A stretch of 64,000 bases of DNA from Ananas comosus (lineage: Eukaryota; Streptophyta; Magnoliopsida; Poales; Bromeliaceae), in contig NC_033639.1 of assembly GCF_001540865.1 (NCBI RefSeq), forward strand, positions 7,053,698 through 7,117,697, read 5' to 3'. The notes beneath the pieces are model-generated. The model worked only from the letters and a program-made list of their open reading frames with translations. It did not search any database and was not told the DNA's origin. Position numbers and translations under genes: made by a program. Shown here one piece after another: positions 12,434-23,643 of this stretch; within the stretch, counting starts at the first letter, position 1, and each line of letters opens with the position of its first letter.

Positions 12434-12585
12434 TTTTTTTAGAGAGATAGATAGCATGCTACCCACTTCGTTTATTTCATTTAAAAATAAACTTAGCTGG
12501 AAATATGAATCAACTAGGATTCGAACTTGGGTCTCGGATACCAACCACCAAGCCCTTTGCCACTTGCTCTAGGGACGATTGATGG
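12434..12585 (-). mobile_element. tRNA-derived SINE, full length, with 14 bp target-site duplication
   Basis: Flanked by 'gatagtgggttgtt' at 12,420-12,433 and at 12,586-12,599. On the minus strand it has box A-like and box B-like motifs, the conserved 'cttccagctaagtttattt'-type middle, the 'gtagcatgctatctatctct' 3' part and an A tail. Confidence 0.9.
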
Positions 12586-12913
12586 GATAGTGGGTTGTTA
12601 TGAACAAAAAATAACTTTATATTTGAATTTAAATATTTTAATTTTATAATTAATATTTTAAATTTAAATTAATAGCTTTAAAATTTTAAAAATTCATAAT
12701 TTTTAAATCTCAAATTCAAAAATTTAAAGTTCTAAATTTTAAATTTATGATTAAATTTAAATTTAAAATATCAAATATTAAAATTTAAATTAAAAAAATA
12801 AAAAATAATAATTTAAAATTTAAAATTAATAATTAATGATTTAAAATTATGTCTCAATTTTAAGCTTACAAATTTTTAAAGAGTAGCTGGAATAAGAGGG
12901 ATAGTGGGTTATT

Positions 12914-13069
12914 TTTTTTTTAGAGAGATAGGTAGCACGCTATCCGCTTCATTTATTTCATTTGGAAATAAACTTAGCTGAAAATGTGAATCAACTAGGA
13001 TTCGAATTTGGGTCTCGGGTACCAACCACCAAGCCCTTTGCCACTTGCTCTAGGAACGGTCGGTGGGAT
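12914..13069 (-). mobile_element. tRNA-derived SINE, same insertion as 12434-12585, duplicated
   Basis: The flanks 'gatagtgggttatt' and 'gatagtgagttgtt' correspond to those of the copy at 12,434-12,585. The flanking duplication is shared, so this SINE was copied with its surroundings and did not insert independently. Confidence 0.85.
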
Positions 13070-13329
13070 AGTGAGTTGTTATGAATAAAAAATAACTTTA
13101 TATTTGAATTTAAATATTTTAACTTTATAATTAATATTTTAAATTTAAATTAATAACTTTAAAATGTTAAAAATTCGAAATAAAAATTAATTTTTAAATC
13201 TCAAATTCAAAAATTTAAAGTTCTAAATTTTAAATTTATGATTAAGTTTAAATTTAAAATATCAAATATTAAAATTTAAATTAAAAAAATAAAAAATAAT
13301 AATTTAAAATTTAAAANAGTAGGGAAATA

Positions 13330-14945
13330 ATATGTTCTATTTTAAAGCATCAATATTTAAGGGCGAAGAAAATTACAGTAGTGATGTGAGTTTTAAATTT
13401 TTTTCTCTTTCCAAATATGTCTCTATCTTTTTTTACTAATATTTTTATGTCCAGAAATTTTCAACCAATCATTTGAAATAGTTAACTAAGTAAGAATTTA
13501 TTCTCAAATAAAGATAAATATTTTTTTTCTCACGTGTAATATCCGCACCGCCAATTCTTTCGCAACATAATATCCGTAAATTTCTCAAATATCTCAACAT
13601 AATTATAGGTGACTTTGAAATAAAATTTCCTTCATTATATGTGATTTTTAATAATATAGTAAAAGATATTAATTTTTTATAAAACCGTGAGTTTTGAATT
13701 TTTTCTCTTTCCAAAAATATCTCTATCATTTTTTACTAATATTTTTGTCCTAAAATTTTCAACCAATCATTTCAAATAATTAACTAAGTAGTAATTTATT
13801 CCCAAATAATGATAAATATTTTTCTTCTCACGCGTAATATCTGCACCAGCCAATTTTTTTGCCATATAATATCCGTGAATTTTTTAAATATTTCAACATA
13901 ATTATAGATAACTTTGAAATAAAATCTCATTCATTATAGGTAATTTTTAATAATATAGCAAAAGATATTAATTTTTTGCTATTAGATCTTATCTAATAAT
14001 TGAAAATAAAAATATCTGTTAATTTTTGTGACAATATTATCGTCGTATTTTTATCCTACTTTCTATCTATGCGTTTCTCAAATATTTTCCTTCTTACGCG
14101 TAATATCCGCACCAGTCAATTCTTTCCCAACGTTCCGTGAATTTTTAAATATCTCAACATAATTATAGATGACTTTGAAATAAAATCTCTTTCATTATAG
14201 GTGATTTTTAATAATATAGCAAAAGATATTAATTTTTTGCCATTAGATCTTATCTAATGATTGAAAATAAAAATATCTGTTAATTTTTGTGACAATATTA
14301 TCCTCGTATTTATATCCTATTTTCTATTTATGCGTTTCTCAAATATTTTCCTTCTCACGCGTAATATCCGCACCAGTCAATTCTTTCACAACGTAATATC
14401 CGTGAATTTCTCAAATATCTCATTAATCCACCTATCATTTGAATTTAATAATATAGTAAATATAATAGATACGATGACATGTGGAAAACATATAGAAAGC
14501 CACGTTAGGAAATTGTCTATCTTTTTTTACTAATATTTTTATATCCAGTAGGAAATTGTCTATCCGTTTTTACTAATATTTTATGTCCAGTAATTTTCGA
14601 CTAATAATTTCAAATAATTAACTAAGTAGTAATTTATTCCCGAATAAAGATAAATATTTTTCTTCTCATGCGTAAAAAATATTGTAAAAAATACTATTTT
14701 CTTAAAAAATTTAATTTTATTTTTTCTAAAGTAGTCATATTCCCTAAAGTAGTAATATCTGCACAACATAATTATAGGTGACTTTGAAATCCGCACAACA
14801 TAATTATAGGTGACTTTGAAATATTCCCTAAAGCAGAAAAAAAAATTTTCTAAAATAAAAAATTCTATATTTGAGCTTGACACGTGGCAAACATATAGAG
14901 CGCCACGTGTCAGCTTCTCACATAGGGTTCATTAAGGGTTCTACT
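13330..14945. repeat. Tandem array of about 265-300 bp units
   Basis: Four anchor phrases of the form 'tctcacgcgtaatatccgca' lie near 13,528, 13,825, 14,093 and 14,356. Each is followed by 'ccaattctttc'-like and 'atctcaacataattatag' text. The array breaks up after about 14,450. The right part has a pair of 'cacgtggcaaacatatagag'-type phrases (about 14,480 and 14,882). Its origin (satellite or internal repeats of a transposon) is unknown. Confidence 0.7.
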
Positions 14946-14967
14946 TTAGTATATAGTAATAGATAGA

Positions 14968-15620
14968 TGTGAATCAACTAGGATTCGAATTTGGGTCTCG
15001 GGTACCAACCACCAAGCCCTTTGCCACTTGCTCTAGGGGCGGTCGGTGGGATAGTGAGTTGTTATGAATAGAAAATAACTTTATATTTGAATTTAAATAT
15101 TTTAATTTTATAATTAATATTTTAAATTTAAATTAATAACTTTAAAATGTTAAAAATTCAAAATAAAAATTAATTTTTAAATCTCAAATTCAAAAATTTA
15201 AAGTTCTAAATTTTAAATTTATGATTAAATTTAAATTTAAAATATCAAATATTAAAATTTAAATTAAAAAAATAAAAAAATAATAATTTAAAATTTAAAA
15301 TTAATAATTAATGATCTAAAATTATGTCTCAATTTTAAGCTTACAAATTTTTAAATTTAGAAAATTTAACATACAAATTTAAATTTAAAAATTAAGTTTA
15401 AAATTTAAAATTTAAATTAAAAATTTAAATTAAACAATTGAATTGGGGTGGGATTAACTTTAATCCCACTCCAATTCCTTGTGGGGGGTCGGGTTAACAA
15501 ACCCCACCCCTATCGGGTTATCCTCGGATAATCCGGTGCCCCCTGCCCCCTTGTTCGTTTGGGATTAAGTTCGGGGTTAAGGGGTTATTCCCCCCTTAAC
15601 CCAGAACCAAATAAGGTGAT
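14968..15620. repeat. Third copy of the SINE-containing segment, followed by a TIR-like end
   Basis: The SINE part (14,968-15,050, minus) is truncated on its tail side. It is followed by the same 'gatagtgagttgttatgaat' flank and AT-rich text as the two copies left of 13,317. It ends with 'aaggggttattcccccctta', which pairs loosely with the left end near 12,262 ('cggggttaag...ttattccag'). One composite element from about 12,262 to 15,610 is therefore possible. Confidence 0.6.
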
Positions 15621-15649
15621 AGAGTTTGGCTACTATTCGGATATGAGTA

Positions 15650-15900
15650 TAAACCTCTTTGAATACATAAGTTTTAATTGAGTTGGAATACTATCAGTAG
15701 CAAATAAACTCTGTTACCATATATAAATTTTTGATGATCGAGCATCCAAATTGAGGATCAGTACTATTGAATATGATCTATACCACTTGAGGTATTTAGA
15801 AACCAAATTTCAAACGACATCATTAACCTAATGATCAAAGGGTTTCAAAATAGTAATTTTAAGTACCTAATGGCTCAAACTCACAAGTATCAAACGATAT
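15650..15900. mobile_element. Foldback MITE family B, left-half fragment
   Basis: It contains 'ggaatactatcagtagcaaa', 'aggtatttagaaaccaaatt' and 'cattaacctaatgatcaaag', matching the left half of complete copies. The right half is absent. Confidence 0.55.
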
Positions 15901-16042
15901 GCGACTCATTTCGCTAGCCTTAAAATACCTTGTTGGGGAGCTGCACTCCATCCACAACAGTTAACAATATGAGAGTCTCGCTCTCCCCGTTGTATAACTT
16001 GACTTAGTCGAGACTCAACTCACATTTCCGATTAGTAATTTT

Positions 16043-16200
16043 CTCTGATACCAGCTGTGATACCGCACTTTCTAGGGAGTCATCTATCTTAGGACTATTT
16101 TAACCCTACCACGCTTCAGTCTCTTTACGTCTTGGACCTAACTATCACCTAAAATATTATATCGTACTAAGAATTTTAGCACTATTATATTTTATATTTA
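16043..16200 (-). mobile_element. LTR retrotransposon relic: primer-binding site and adjoining LTR end
   Basis: On the minus strand the sequence reads '...gcggtatcaca', then GC, then 'TGGTATCAGAG' (16,043-16,053). That is an LTR 3' end followed by a primer-binding site matching the 3' end of initiator methionine tRNA. The LTR therefore extends to higher coordinates, starting TGTGATACC at 16,056. Its other boundary and any internal genes are not recognisable. Confidence 0.55.
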
Positions 16201-16387
16201 AGATCGATTATCTAGAGTCTCACATGATCAGAACCAGTAATTGGACGGTCCGTGATGGTGATGGTTACTTAAGTTTGAAAAGTATACATTGATGGTCTAT
16301 GATGAGACCCTACACCATACTACAACAACAACTGATGACGATGGTCTTAATTAAGCGTGAATTTCTCCAGCTGACGTTGTTCTCATG

Positions 16388-16388
<1 letters not shown>

Positions 16389-16421
<33 letters not shown>

Positions 16422-16440
16422 CTTTTTTTTTTTCTTTTTT
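16389..16440. repeat. Poly-T tract
   Basis: Roughly 50 bases, almost all T with two C interruptions. Confidence 0.95.
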
Positions 16441-16497
16441 GTGGAGATTTGGACTAATGATCCACTTGTCTATCGTGACTCACATATACCTGAGGGA

Positions 16498-16965
16498 AAA
16501 ATGTACAAATACCCCCTAAACTTTAGCAAGTTTGTAATTAGGCATACGAAGTTTTTAATTCCAGCTGCAATTAGCCCTTAAATTTTATCAAATAGCTCTA
16601 TAGTCCCTCTCATCCAACAAAGTTACTAAATTGAATGGTCATTTTGATTGCATGTCTTATATATAATTTTGTATAACTTTGAAACACACACAAAAAATTT
16701 TTTTAAAAAAATCCCTTCTAATATAATAATCATGCTATAAGATTGAATCCTTCCTCAATTTTTATATCTTTTTGTGTATCTGGATAAAAAAGACTTTTTT
16801 GTGTTTTAAATCTCTATATAAGATTGTATACAATACGAGTGACTAAAATGGCTTTGTAATTAGTAATTTCCATTGAGCGCAGCAGTCTATATCGAACACA
16901 ATTTGATGGAGTATAGCGGGTGTAATTGTCAAAATTAAAAGTTTAAATAATTGTTCGTAAAAAAG
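16498..16965. mobile_element. MITE-like foldback element with 'aaataccccctaaacttt' end
   Basis: The left end 'acaaataccccctaaacttt' is loosely mirrored on the right by 'aaaattaaaagtttaaataa'. Matching interior pairs include 'atgcaatcaaaatgacc'-type text around 16,640 and 'gagtgactaaaatggct' around 16,830. No coding capacity. Confidence 0.5.
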
Positions 16966-16989
16966 CAAAAGTAATCAGAAAAAATACTA

Positions 16990-17465
16990 CGAAACTATAA
17001 ATGGCACAAACCAAACCCTCTGCGCTTCCCTCTATGTTTTCGATGATTGGGCTTTTGAATCGCCAATCGACACCATCAAACACTATCTAACACATTCAAC
17101 TGATCTACTCGACAAATTTTGTGATTTTTAAATGTCAGTTAGCTCCGTATTATTTATTAACAAAATGGACGGCCAAAACCAATTAAATTCTAAAAATAGA
17201 AAATAGTATTTTGGGATTCAAAATCATAGTTTTTAATCTTGATCTAGATATTAAATATGACGCTCAGTAAAGCAATTCAATTAATTTGGATTGCTCTATG
17301 TACACCATTAAACTAAGAAACACCTCACATCAGCCACTAAAATAACTAATTTTTAAATATTTTGATTAGTACGTAATTTATTTTTATTTGAATATTTTAG
17401 TTCATATTTAACGGTGTTAACAGGCTATAAAAAACAAAGTTGGAGCAGGAAAGGGGTTTGTGTTA
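16990..17465. mobile_element. Foldback MITE family B, diverged copy
   Basis: It contains 'ttttcgatgattgggctttt', 'ccaatcgacacc', and a right half with 'cggtgttaacaggctataaa'. It resembles family B but is poorly conserved. Confidence 0.4.
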
Positions 17466-18040
17466 TATATGTAGAGTAGTATAGCAATTCTTTTAAAGTA
17501 TAATTAATAATAAAGTTTGGATTATTCTAGAATGTGTGAAGAAATTAAAGACAGTGGGAAATAGACAAAAAGAAAAAGAGAAGAAAAACAAAAGGGAGTC
17601 TTTCATGAGAGGGGTGAGGGAGAAAGAAACAAGTGAACAAATGAAAGCAACACAAAAGAAAGGGAATGGAGTGGTTGACTAGTTTTGATGCTTATCATAA
17701 TATATTAGTAGTGATTTTACATGCATCCCCTCATTTTATTGCTTATTTTACATAATAAATCTCATTATAAAAGGGTTAGATAGATAGTCCAATCTCAAAT
17801 TGGGTAGTTTGACACCATTTCGATATAATTTTTGACACCATTTTAAATGAGTTTAGGCGACTACTATAAAAATATTCTATTATTTTCTATCGTATCAATA
17901 TTGATCTTTTAGACAACAAAATAGAATCAAATTACTACTAGTCTAATAACAAGGTGTCTGTAAATGTAACAGTTGAATTTTCTGATCCAATTCCGACTGC
18001 AGTAGTTTAATTTAAATGAATCGTATCAAACATCATGATT
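17466..18040. other. Non-coding DNA, no feature seen
   Basis: A purine-rich stretch (17,560-17,660) and AT-rich text. Nothing that could be supported as a gene or element. Confidence 0.5.
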
Positions 18041-18992
18041 AAATTTAGGGTTATTTGCATACACGTCCCTACAAACATAGTGAATTGCAGAAATATTCCT
18101 GCAAAATGAAAACTCCATAAGATATCCCTGCAAAAGTCTAAAGTTATGCAGATATATCCCTGCCGTTAAGGACTGCTAGAAAATTTTCGTTAACCACGGT
18201 TAAAGTACTTAACTATGGTTAATTATAACGTGAATTTACGGTTCTACCCTTCTTCTTCTTCCTCCTCTTCTTCTTCCCTCTTCTTCGTCGCCGGCGAGGG
18301 CGGCGGCGGCAGCGACGGCGGCGACGACCACGGCGACGGCGAACCCTCTCTCTTTCTTTTCCTCCTTCTTCCTCTCCCTCTTCCCTTTTCTCCCTTCTTC
18401 TTCCTCTCCCTCTTCCTCTTCCCTCTTCTTCATCGCCGGCGAGGGAGAAGATGCGACGGCGGCGGCGAACCCTCTCCCTCTCCCTCTTCTTCTTCCTCTC
18501 CCTCTTTCTTTTCCTCTTCCTCTTCCTCTTCCCTCTTCTTCGTCGCCGGCGAGGGAGGAGATGTGGTGGCGGCGCGCGGCGACGAACCCTTTCCCTCTTC
18601 GTCTTTCTCTTCCCTCTTCCTTTCCCTCTTCCTCTCATTCTTCCTCTTCCCTTTTTTTCTTCCTCTCATTCTTTCTCTTCCCTCTTCTTCGTCGCCGGCG
18701 AGCTCGACCCGCGCCGTCGCCGCCATCCGCTCCGGCGGCCTGAAGAGGAAGAGGAAGAGAAAAAGAAGGGGAAGATGATACTTTTGGAGGAATATATTTG
18801 TGAGGGCAAAATGGTCATTTCACAAGAAAACTGTTAAAAAATAAACAGTTCTTTAACTGATGTTAATCAGAAGGACATATCTGCATAAATTAGGATTTTT
18901 GCAGGAACAACTTATGGAGTTTCTATTTTGCAGAAATATTTTCGCAATTCACTATGTTTGCAGGAACGTGTATACAAATAACCCTTAAATTT
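18041..18992. mobile_element. Long-TIR element carrying a GC-rich, four-times repeated cargo
   Basis: The left arm runs from 'aaatttagggttatttgcat' through 'catagtgaattgcagaaat' and 'gaaaactccataagatat' (18,041-18,190). The right arm (about 18,840-18,992) is its inverted counterpart, with 'cttatggagtttctattttg' and 'gcaattcactatgtttgcag'. The core (18,240-18,775) is CT-rich on the plus strand and contains the motif 'ttcttcgtcgccggcgagg' four times (18,281, 18,426, 18,536, 18,685). Open frames across the core are low-complexity Ser/Leu/Phe or Arg/Glu products of the CT tract, not convincing proteins. A non-autonomous DNA transposon that amplified or captured a GC-rich segment is the best reading. 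Confidence 0.75.
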
Positions 18993-19280
18993 ATATATGC
19001 GTACAATCATAGTGCAGCCGCAATTATATGCAATCGAATACTTCCTTAGCGTCCATGCATGTGGTGCAAAAAAGTCGACACCAGTTAAACTAAACTTGAT
19101 CCTGAGCTGGTCCAATTCAAGCCCAGTTGAAGCCTAAACCAGATCCAAATTTCACCAAAATTTCAAGTTCGAATCTCCATATTACATCTTCTCTGTTACA
19201 ATAATTTTATATTAAAATAATAACATTCAATTAAATATTTCCATATTATGTGGACTATGAAAATAAATATTTTCTTCCCC
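18993..19280. other. Non-coding DNA, no feature seen
   Basis: No structured repeat and no credible open frame. Confidence 0.4.
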
Positions 19281-19988
19281 GCCCTTTTGGTTCAACAATA
19301 AAGTAGGAATAACGAAAGTTATCGCGCTATTCCGCCAAATAGGATATTTTATTTTGGTCAAATTTTGCTATTTCCGGTTATTCCGGAATAGCTTTGATAA
19401 ATTATTCCACCTTTTTGTGTGAATACTGCAATTTCAAAATTTAATTCCAAGCTTTATTAGGATTATAAGTTTAATTAAAACTAAATTATAAAGAAATTAT
19501 ATCTTATTTATTACAATAAATTATTTTTATTATAAAATTATTAATTGTACCATATTAATACATATTAATTATATTTAAATATCATAATAAATTATTTTTA
19601 TTAAATTTAAGTTTAAGTAGAATTTGCAAAAATAAAATAATTTTTGTAAAAAAATTATATTTATTAATTTATAATAAACTATTTCTATTAAATATCATAA
19701 TATATTAATTTTATAATAAATTTATTTTTATAACAAATTATTTTTATTTAATTATAATTTACGTTAAATTCCATCATCAGCTTTTTCTGCTATCCTCTAG
19801 CTACTATTATGTAAAATTAACCAAACACAATTTTAGTTATTCCTTAATAAATTAATAGCATTTCAAACCAAATGCAATTTTACTTTCATTTTTGACTCTT
19901 ATGAAATAATAAGCTATTTCAGGGATGAAAAAATTATACCAATATTTGTTTTCCCCAAACCAAATCGGAGCATTATTTTTTATATATA

Positions 19989-20242
19989 TGGCACACATTA
20001 CTATACTATCGGAAGCATAAAGTAGATGGTGCTTCCGATTTTTTAACCCATGGATCAAAGATTCTACTATTAGGATGATAGCAATCCCCCTAGGGTTGAG
20101 TGGTCCCCCTAGAGTTAAGTGGTCTCTATTGGTTAATAATATTAATCCAATAGTTAGAAATGATCAATGGGGTTGATCGAAGAGCTAAAAAATTGGAACC
20201 GCCAACCACTTTATGCTTTCAATAGCATAGTATAACTCTATT
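19989..20242. mobile_element. MITE family A-like element with 'ctatactatcggaagcataa' end
   Basis: The left terminus 'actatactatcggaagcata' and the right terminus 'tatgctttcaatagcatagt' are inverted. The core 'cccctagggttgagtgg' is shared with other family A copies. It is duplicated at 21,410-21,655. Confidence 0.65.
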
Positions 20243-20334
20243 CCAAGTATATATTTCTACGAGTAATCCTTTCCTTTCTCTACATCTATAAAGTAGGTGT
20301 AAATTTTATAAAAGAAATACGACTTAGTACACCT

Positions 20335-21010
20335 CAGAAAGGGTTTTTTTTCAATTTAGCCTCCTGGCAAATTTTTATTTTAAAAATAGCTCTGCCAAAA
20401 TTTAATTTGCAAAAATGACCCTAGCCATACCACGCAGGCGCGTCAGCGCCATACGGACAAGGCTTGGGCCAGTGTGTTAAGTTGAACACGGTGAATTAAT
20501 AATTCATTGTGTTTCATATTTATATTTCTTTTCTTCTCGTTTAGAGATGCAATAGGTCGGGTTTGGATCAGGTTTTTAAAAACTCGAAATCGAATCCGAA
20601 AATCAAATTAAAACCCGAACACGAATCTGAGCGAAGGGTTTTAAAAATCCATACCCATATCCATATATTAAAGTTATATGGGCATGGATTTTTAAAACCC
20701 GTCGGGTTCGGATTCGGGTTCGGGTTTTAATTTGATTTTCGGATTCGGATTCGGATTTTTGAAAACCCGATCCAAACCCAACCCGTTGACATCCCTAAAA
20801 GAGAAGAAAAGGAAAATAAATATGAAACACGGTGAATGATTCACCGTGTTCAACTTAACACACTGGCCCCAGCCTTACCCGCGTGGTGCTGACGTGGCGC
20901 CTGCGTGGTAGGGGTAGGGCCATTTTTGTAAATTAAATTTTGACATGACTATTTTTAAAATTAAATTTTTTCAGACGGTCATTTGCAAATAAAGCCCCCT
21001 CAGAAATGGG
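20335..21010. mobile_element. Nested foldback element, copy 1
   Basis: An outer palindrome pairs 'cttgggccagtgtgttaagt' (about 20,463) with 'aacttaacacactggcccc' (about 20,850), with a repeated 'cacggtgaat' beside each. Inside it lies a second palindrome bounded by 'gatg(t)caacgggtcgggtt'-like text and 'aacccgttgacatccctaaa' (about 20,545-20,800). The interior could form a hairpin of several hundred bases. Non-coding. Confidence 0.75.
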
Positions 21011-21409
21011 TGTATGCTATACACCCCTTTCATTTCAGGTTTATAATTTTTTAAAATATTTTAGTANCTATTTTTATTAAATATCATAATATATTAATTT
21101 TATAATAAATTATTTTTATAACAAATTATTTTTATTTAATTATATTTTATGTTAAATTCCATCATCAGCTTTTTCTGCTATCCTCTAGCTACTATTATGT
21201 AAAATTAACCAAACACAATTTCAGTTATTCCTTAATAAATTAATAGCATTACAAACCAAATGCAATTTTACTTTCATTTCTGACTCTTCTGAAATAATAA
21301 GCTATTTCAAGGATGAAAAAATTATACCAATATTTGTTTTCCCCAAACCAAATGGGAGCATTATTTTTTATATAAATGGCACACATAATTGATCAAATAT
21401 ATAGTGTAG

Positions 21410-21655
21410 AGCTGCTATACTATCGGAAGCATAAAGTAGATTGTGCTTCCGATTTTTTAACCTATGGATCAAAGATTCTACTATTAGGATGATAGCAATC
21501 CCCCTAGGGTTGAGTGGTCCCCTTAGGGCTAAGTGGTCCCCACTGGTTAATAACATTAATTCAATGATTAGAAATGATCAATGAGGTTGATCGAAGAGCT
21601 AAAAAATTGGAACCGCCAACCACTTTATGCTTCCGATAGCATAGTATAACTCCAA
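21410..21655. mobile_element. MITE family A-like element, duplicate of 19989-20242
   Basis: Same termini and core as the left copy, with 'tatgcttccgatagcatagt' on the right. Confidence 0.65.
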
Positions 21656-21739
21656 GTATATATTTCTACGTGTAATCCTTTCCTTTCTCTACATCTATAA
21701 AGTAGGTGTAAATTTTATAAAAGAAATACGACTTAGTAC

Positions 21740-22485
21740 ACCTTAGAAAAGGCTTTTTTTCAATTTAGCCCCCTGGCAAATTTTTATTTTAAAAATAACC
21801 CTGCCAAAATTTAATTTGCAAAAATGGCCCTAGCCCTGCCACGCAGGCGCGTCAGCGCCACGCGGACAAGGCTTAGGCCAGTGTGTTAAGTTGAACACGG
21901 TGAATCATTCACCGTGTTCAAACACGGTGAGTAATTCACTGTGTTTCATATTTATATTCCTTTTCTTCTCTTTTAGAGATGTCAACGGGTCGGGTTTGGA
22001 TCAGGTTTTTAAAAACCCGAAATCGAATCCGAAAATCAAATTAAAACCCGAACACGAATCTGAGCCGACGGGTTTTAAAAATCTATACCCATATCCATAT
22101 ATTAAAGTTATATGGGCATGGATTTTTAAAACCCGTCGGGTTCGGATTCGGGTTCGGGTTTTAATTTGATTTTCGGATTCGGATTCGGGTTTTTGAAAAC
22201 CCGATCCAAACCCGACCCGTTGACATCTCTAAAAGAGAAGAAAAGGAATATAAATATGAAACACGGTGAATGGTTCACCATGTTTGAACACGGTGAATGA
22301 TTCACCGTGTTCAACTTAACATACTGGCCCCAGCCTTGCCCGCGTGGCGCTGACGTGACGCCTGTGTGGTAGGCGCAGAGCCATTTTTGCAAATTAAATT
22401 TTGACAGGACTATTTTTAACATCAAATTTTTTCAGAGGGCAATTTGCAAAAAAAACCCCCTCAGAAATGGGTGTATGCTATACAC
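21740..22485. mobile_element. Nested foldback element, copy 2
   Basis: Same double palindrome as 20,335-21,010 but with an extra 'aacacggtgaatgattcacc'-type hairpin unit on each side. The inner element has cleaner ends: 'gagatgtcaacgggtcgggt' against 'acccgttgacatctctaaaa'. Confidence 0.75.
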
Positions 22486-22528
22486 CCCTTTCATTTCAGG
22501 TTTATAATTTTTTAAAATATTTTAGTAC

Positions 22529-23029
22529 GCAAAAAAAAAAAAATAAAAATAAAAATAAAAAAAATTGATAACACAACGGTCATTATTAGCCTTTGGATGC
22601 CGGGTATAAAATTTACCAGTTGGAGTACCCATTTTATACCCATTCGTTATATAGTATAAATATATATATTCTTTTGGTAAAATCATATAAAATATATCTG
22701 AAATTTAGATCATCCAACCATTCAAACTTTTAATTTTACTATCTAACTTTCTAATTTATTAAATTTGAGGGATTCAAAAATATATTGACTTTCAAATTTA
22801 AAACTAATTACTTATTTTAGTTAATTTATAATTACGAGATTTGTATGAAGCTTACTAACAATAAAATAAAACATGTAAAAATTATTGTTGCTAATAAATT
22901 AAAAAGTTATATAATAAAGTTTGAACAGTGAAATTTAAATAGTCTAAGTTTAGTCAAATTTTATATGTTTTTATCTATTTTATATTTGCTAATTTAATCA
23001 ACTTTTCTTAATACTTAAAATTCATAAAG
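22529..23029. other. AT-rich DNA, no feature seen
   Basis: Only an A-rich tract at 22,530-22,565 and degenerate AT sequence. Confidence 0.5.
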
Positions 23030-23165
23030 ATCGGCTGTCCATAGCGTAAGTGGCAAAGGCTTGGCGGTTGATAGCGAAAATTTCGAGTTCGAATTCTAAT
23101 TGATTTTTCGAATTCTAGTTTATTTATATTTCTAGCTAAATTTATTTTTAAAAAATTATAAGAAA
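23030..23165 (+). mobile_element. Diverged tRNA-derived SINE
   Basis: It begins 'gatcggctgtccatagcgta' and has 'agtggcaaaggcttggcgg' (box A-like), 'gagttcgaattctaattg' (box B-like) and 'tatttctagctaaatttatt'. The tail is lost and a short duplication of 'ttcgaattcta' occurs inside. Confidence 0.65.
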
Positions 23166-23180
23166 CGGATAGCATACAAG

Positions 23181-23643
23181 TAGGGATGTCAATGGGTATG
23201 AATACCGGAAATATTATCTAAATCCGAACCCGAACGGGACGGGTTTATCCGAGTTAAACGGGTATGGATTTAGTTATGGGTATAAAAAGTAAAAATCTGA
23301 CGGATATAAAAACGGGTATGGATTTTGTATTTACCCGACTCGAACCCGAACCCGAATCCGAACTCGAACCCGAATAAATTATATATATACATATTATTTT
23401 TATTTATTTATATAATATATAAAATATTTAATAATTTTTATTCTTTAGGTCTTCATTCAACGGCATGGATTTTTAGAACCCATCGGGTTCGGATCCATAT
23501 TCGGGTTTTCTGCTTTTGGTCGGGTTGATATGAATTTTTAAAATTTGCCGGATTCGAATTCCGATACGAATTTTAATTTGATTTTCAAGTTCAAATTCGA
23601 ATGTTTAAAAACTCGTTCTAAACCTGACTTGTTGCCATCCCTA
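23181..23643. mobile_element. MITE with 'TAGGGATGTCAATGGG' terminus
   Basis: The left end 'tagggatgtcaatgggtatg' and the right end 'ttgttgccatcccta' are inverted. The interior has repeats of 'ccgaacccgaa' and of 'cgggttcgga'. Related to the inner element of the 20-22 kb foldbacks. Its mirror image is present at 59,397-59,898, an important control for the reversed block. Confidence 0.75.

Larger units (their letters stand above)
12257..13316. repeat. Two direct copies of a SINE-containing segment
   Basis: Segments from about 12,400 and from about 12,885 each contain 'ggatagtgggtt', a SINE, 'ggatagtg(g/a)gttgttatga' and the same AT-rich downstream text ('ataactttatatttgaattt'). A third copy starts at about 14,968. 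The second copy stops at the single N at 13,317. Confidence 0.75.
19285..21066. repeat. Left copy of a roughly 1.4 kb duplication (shared part 19,675-21,066)
   Basis: From about 19,675 ('aaatatcataatatattaat') to 21,066 ('aaatattttagta') the sequence matches 21,068-22,528 in order: an AT-rich tract, a family A-like MITE, then a large foldback element. It ends at the single N at 21,067. The part before 19,675 is AT-rich and starts with an element end 'ttttggttcaacaataaagt'. Confidence 0.75.
21067..22528. repeat. Right copy of the roughly 1.4 kb duplication
   Basis: This parallels 19,675-21,066 almost base for base and begins immediately after the single N. The copies differ at a low level (for example 'cataattgatcaaatat' inserted near 21,385). 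It reads like redundant contig ends as much as a tandem duplication. Confidence 0.75.

Noticed and set aside
18215..18837. Open frames encoding Ser/Leu/Phe-rich or Arg/Glu-rich proteins
   Set aside because: Products of a CT-rich repeat inside a TIR element, open in many frames.
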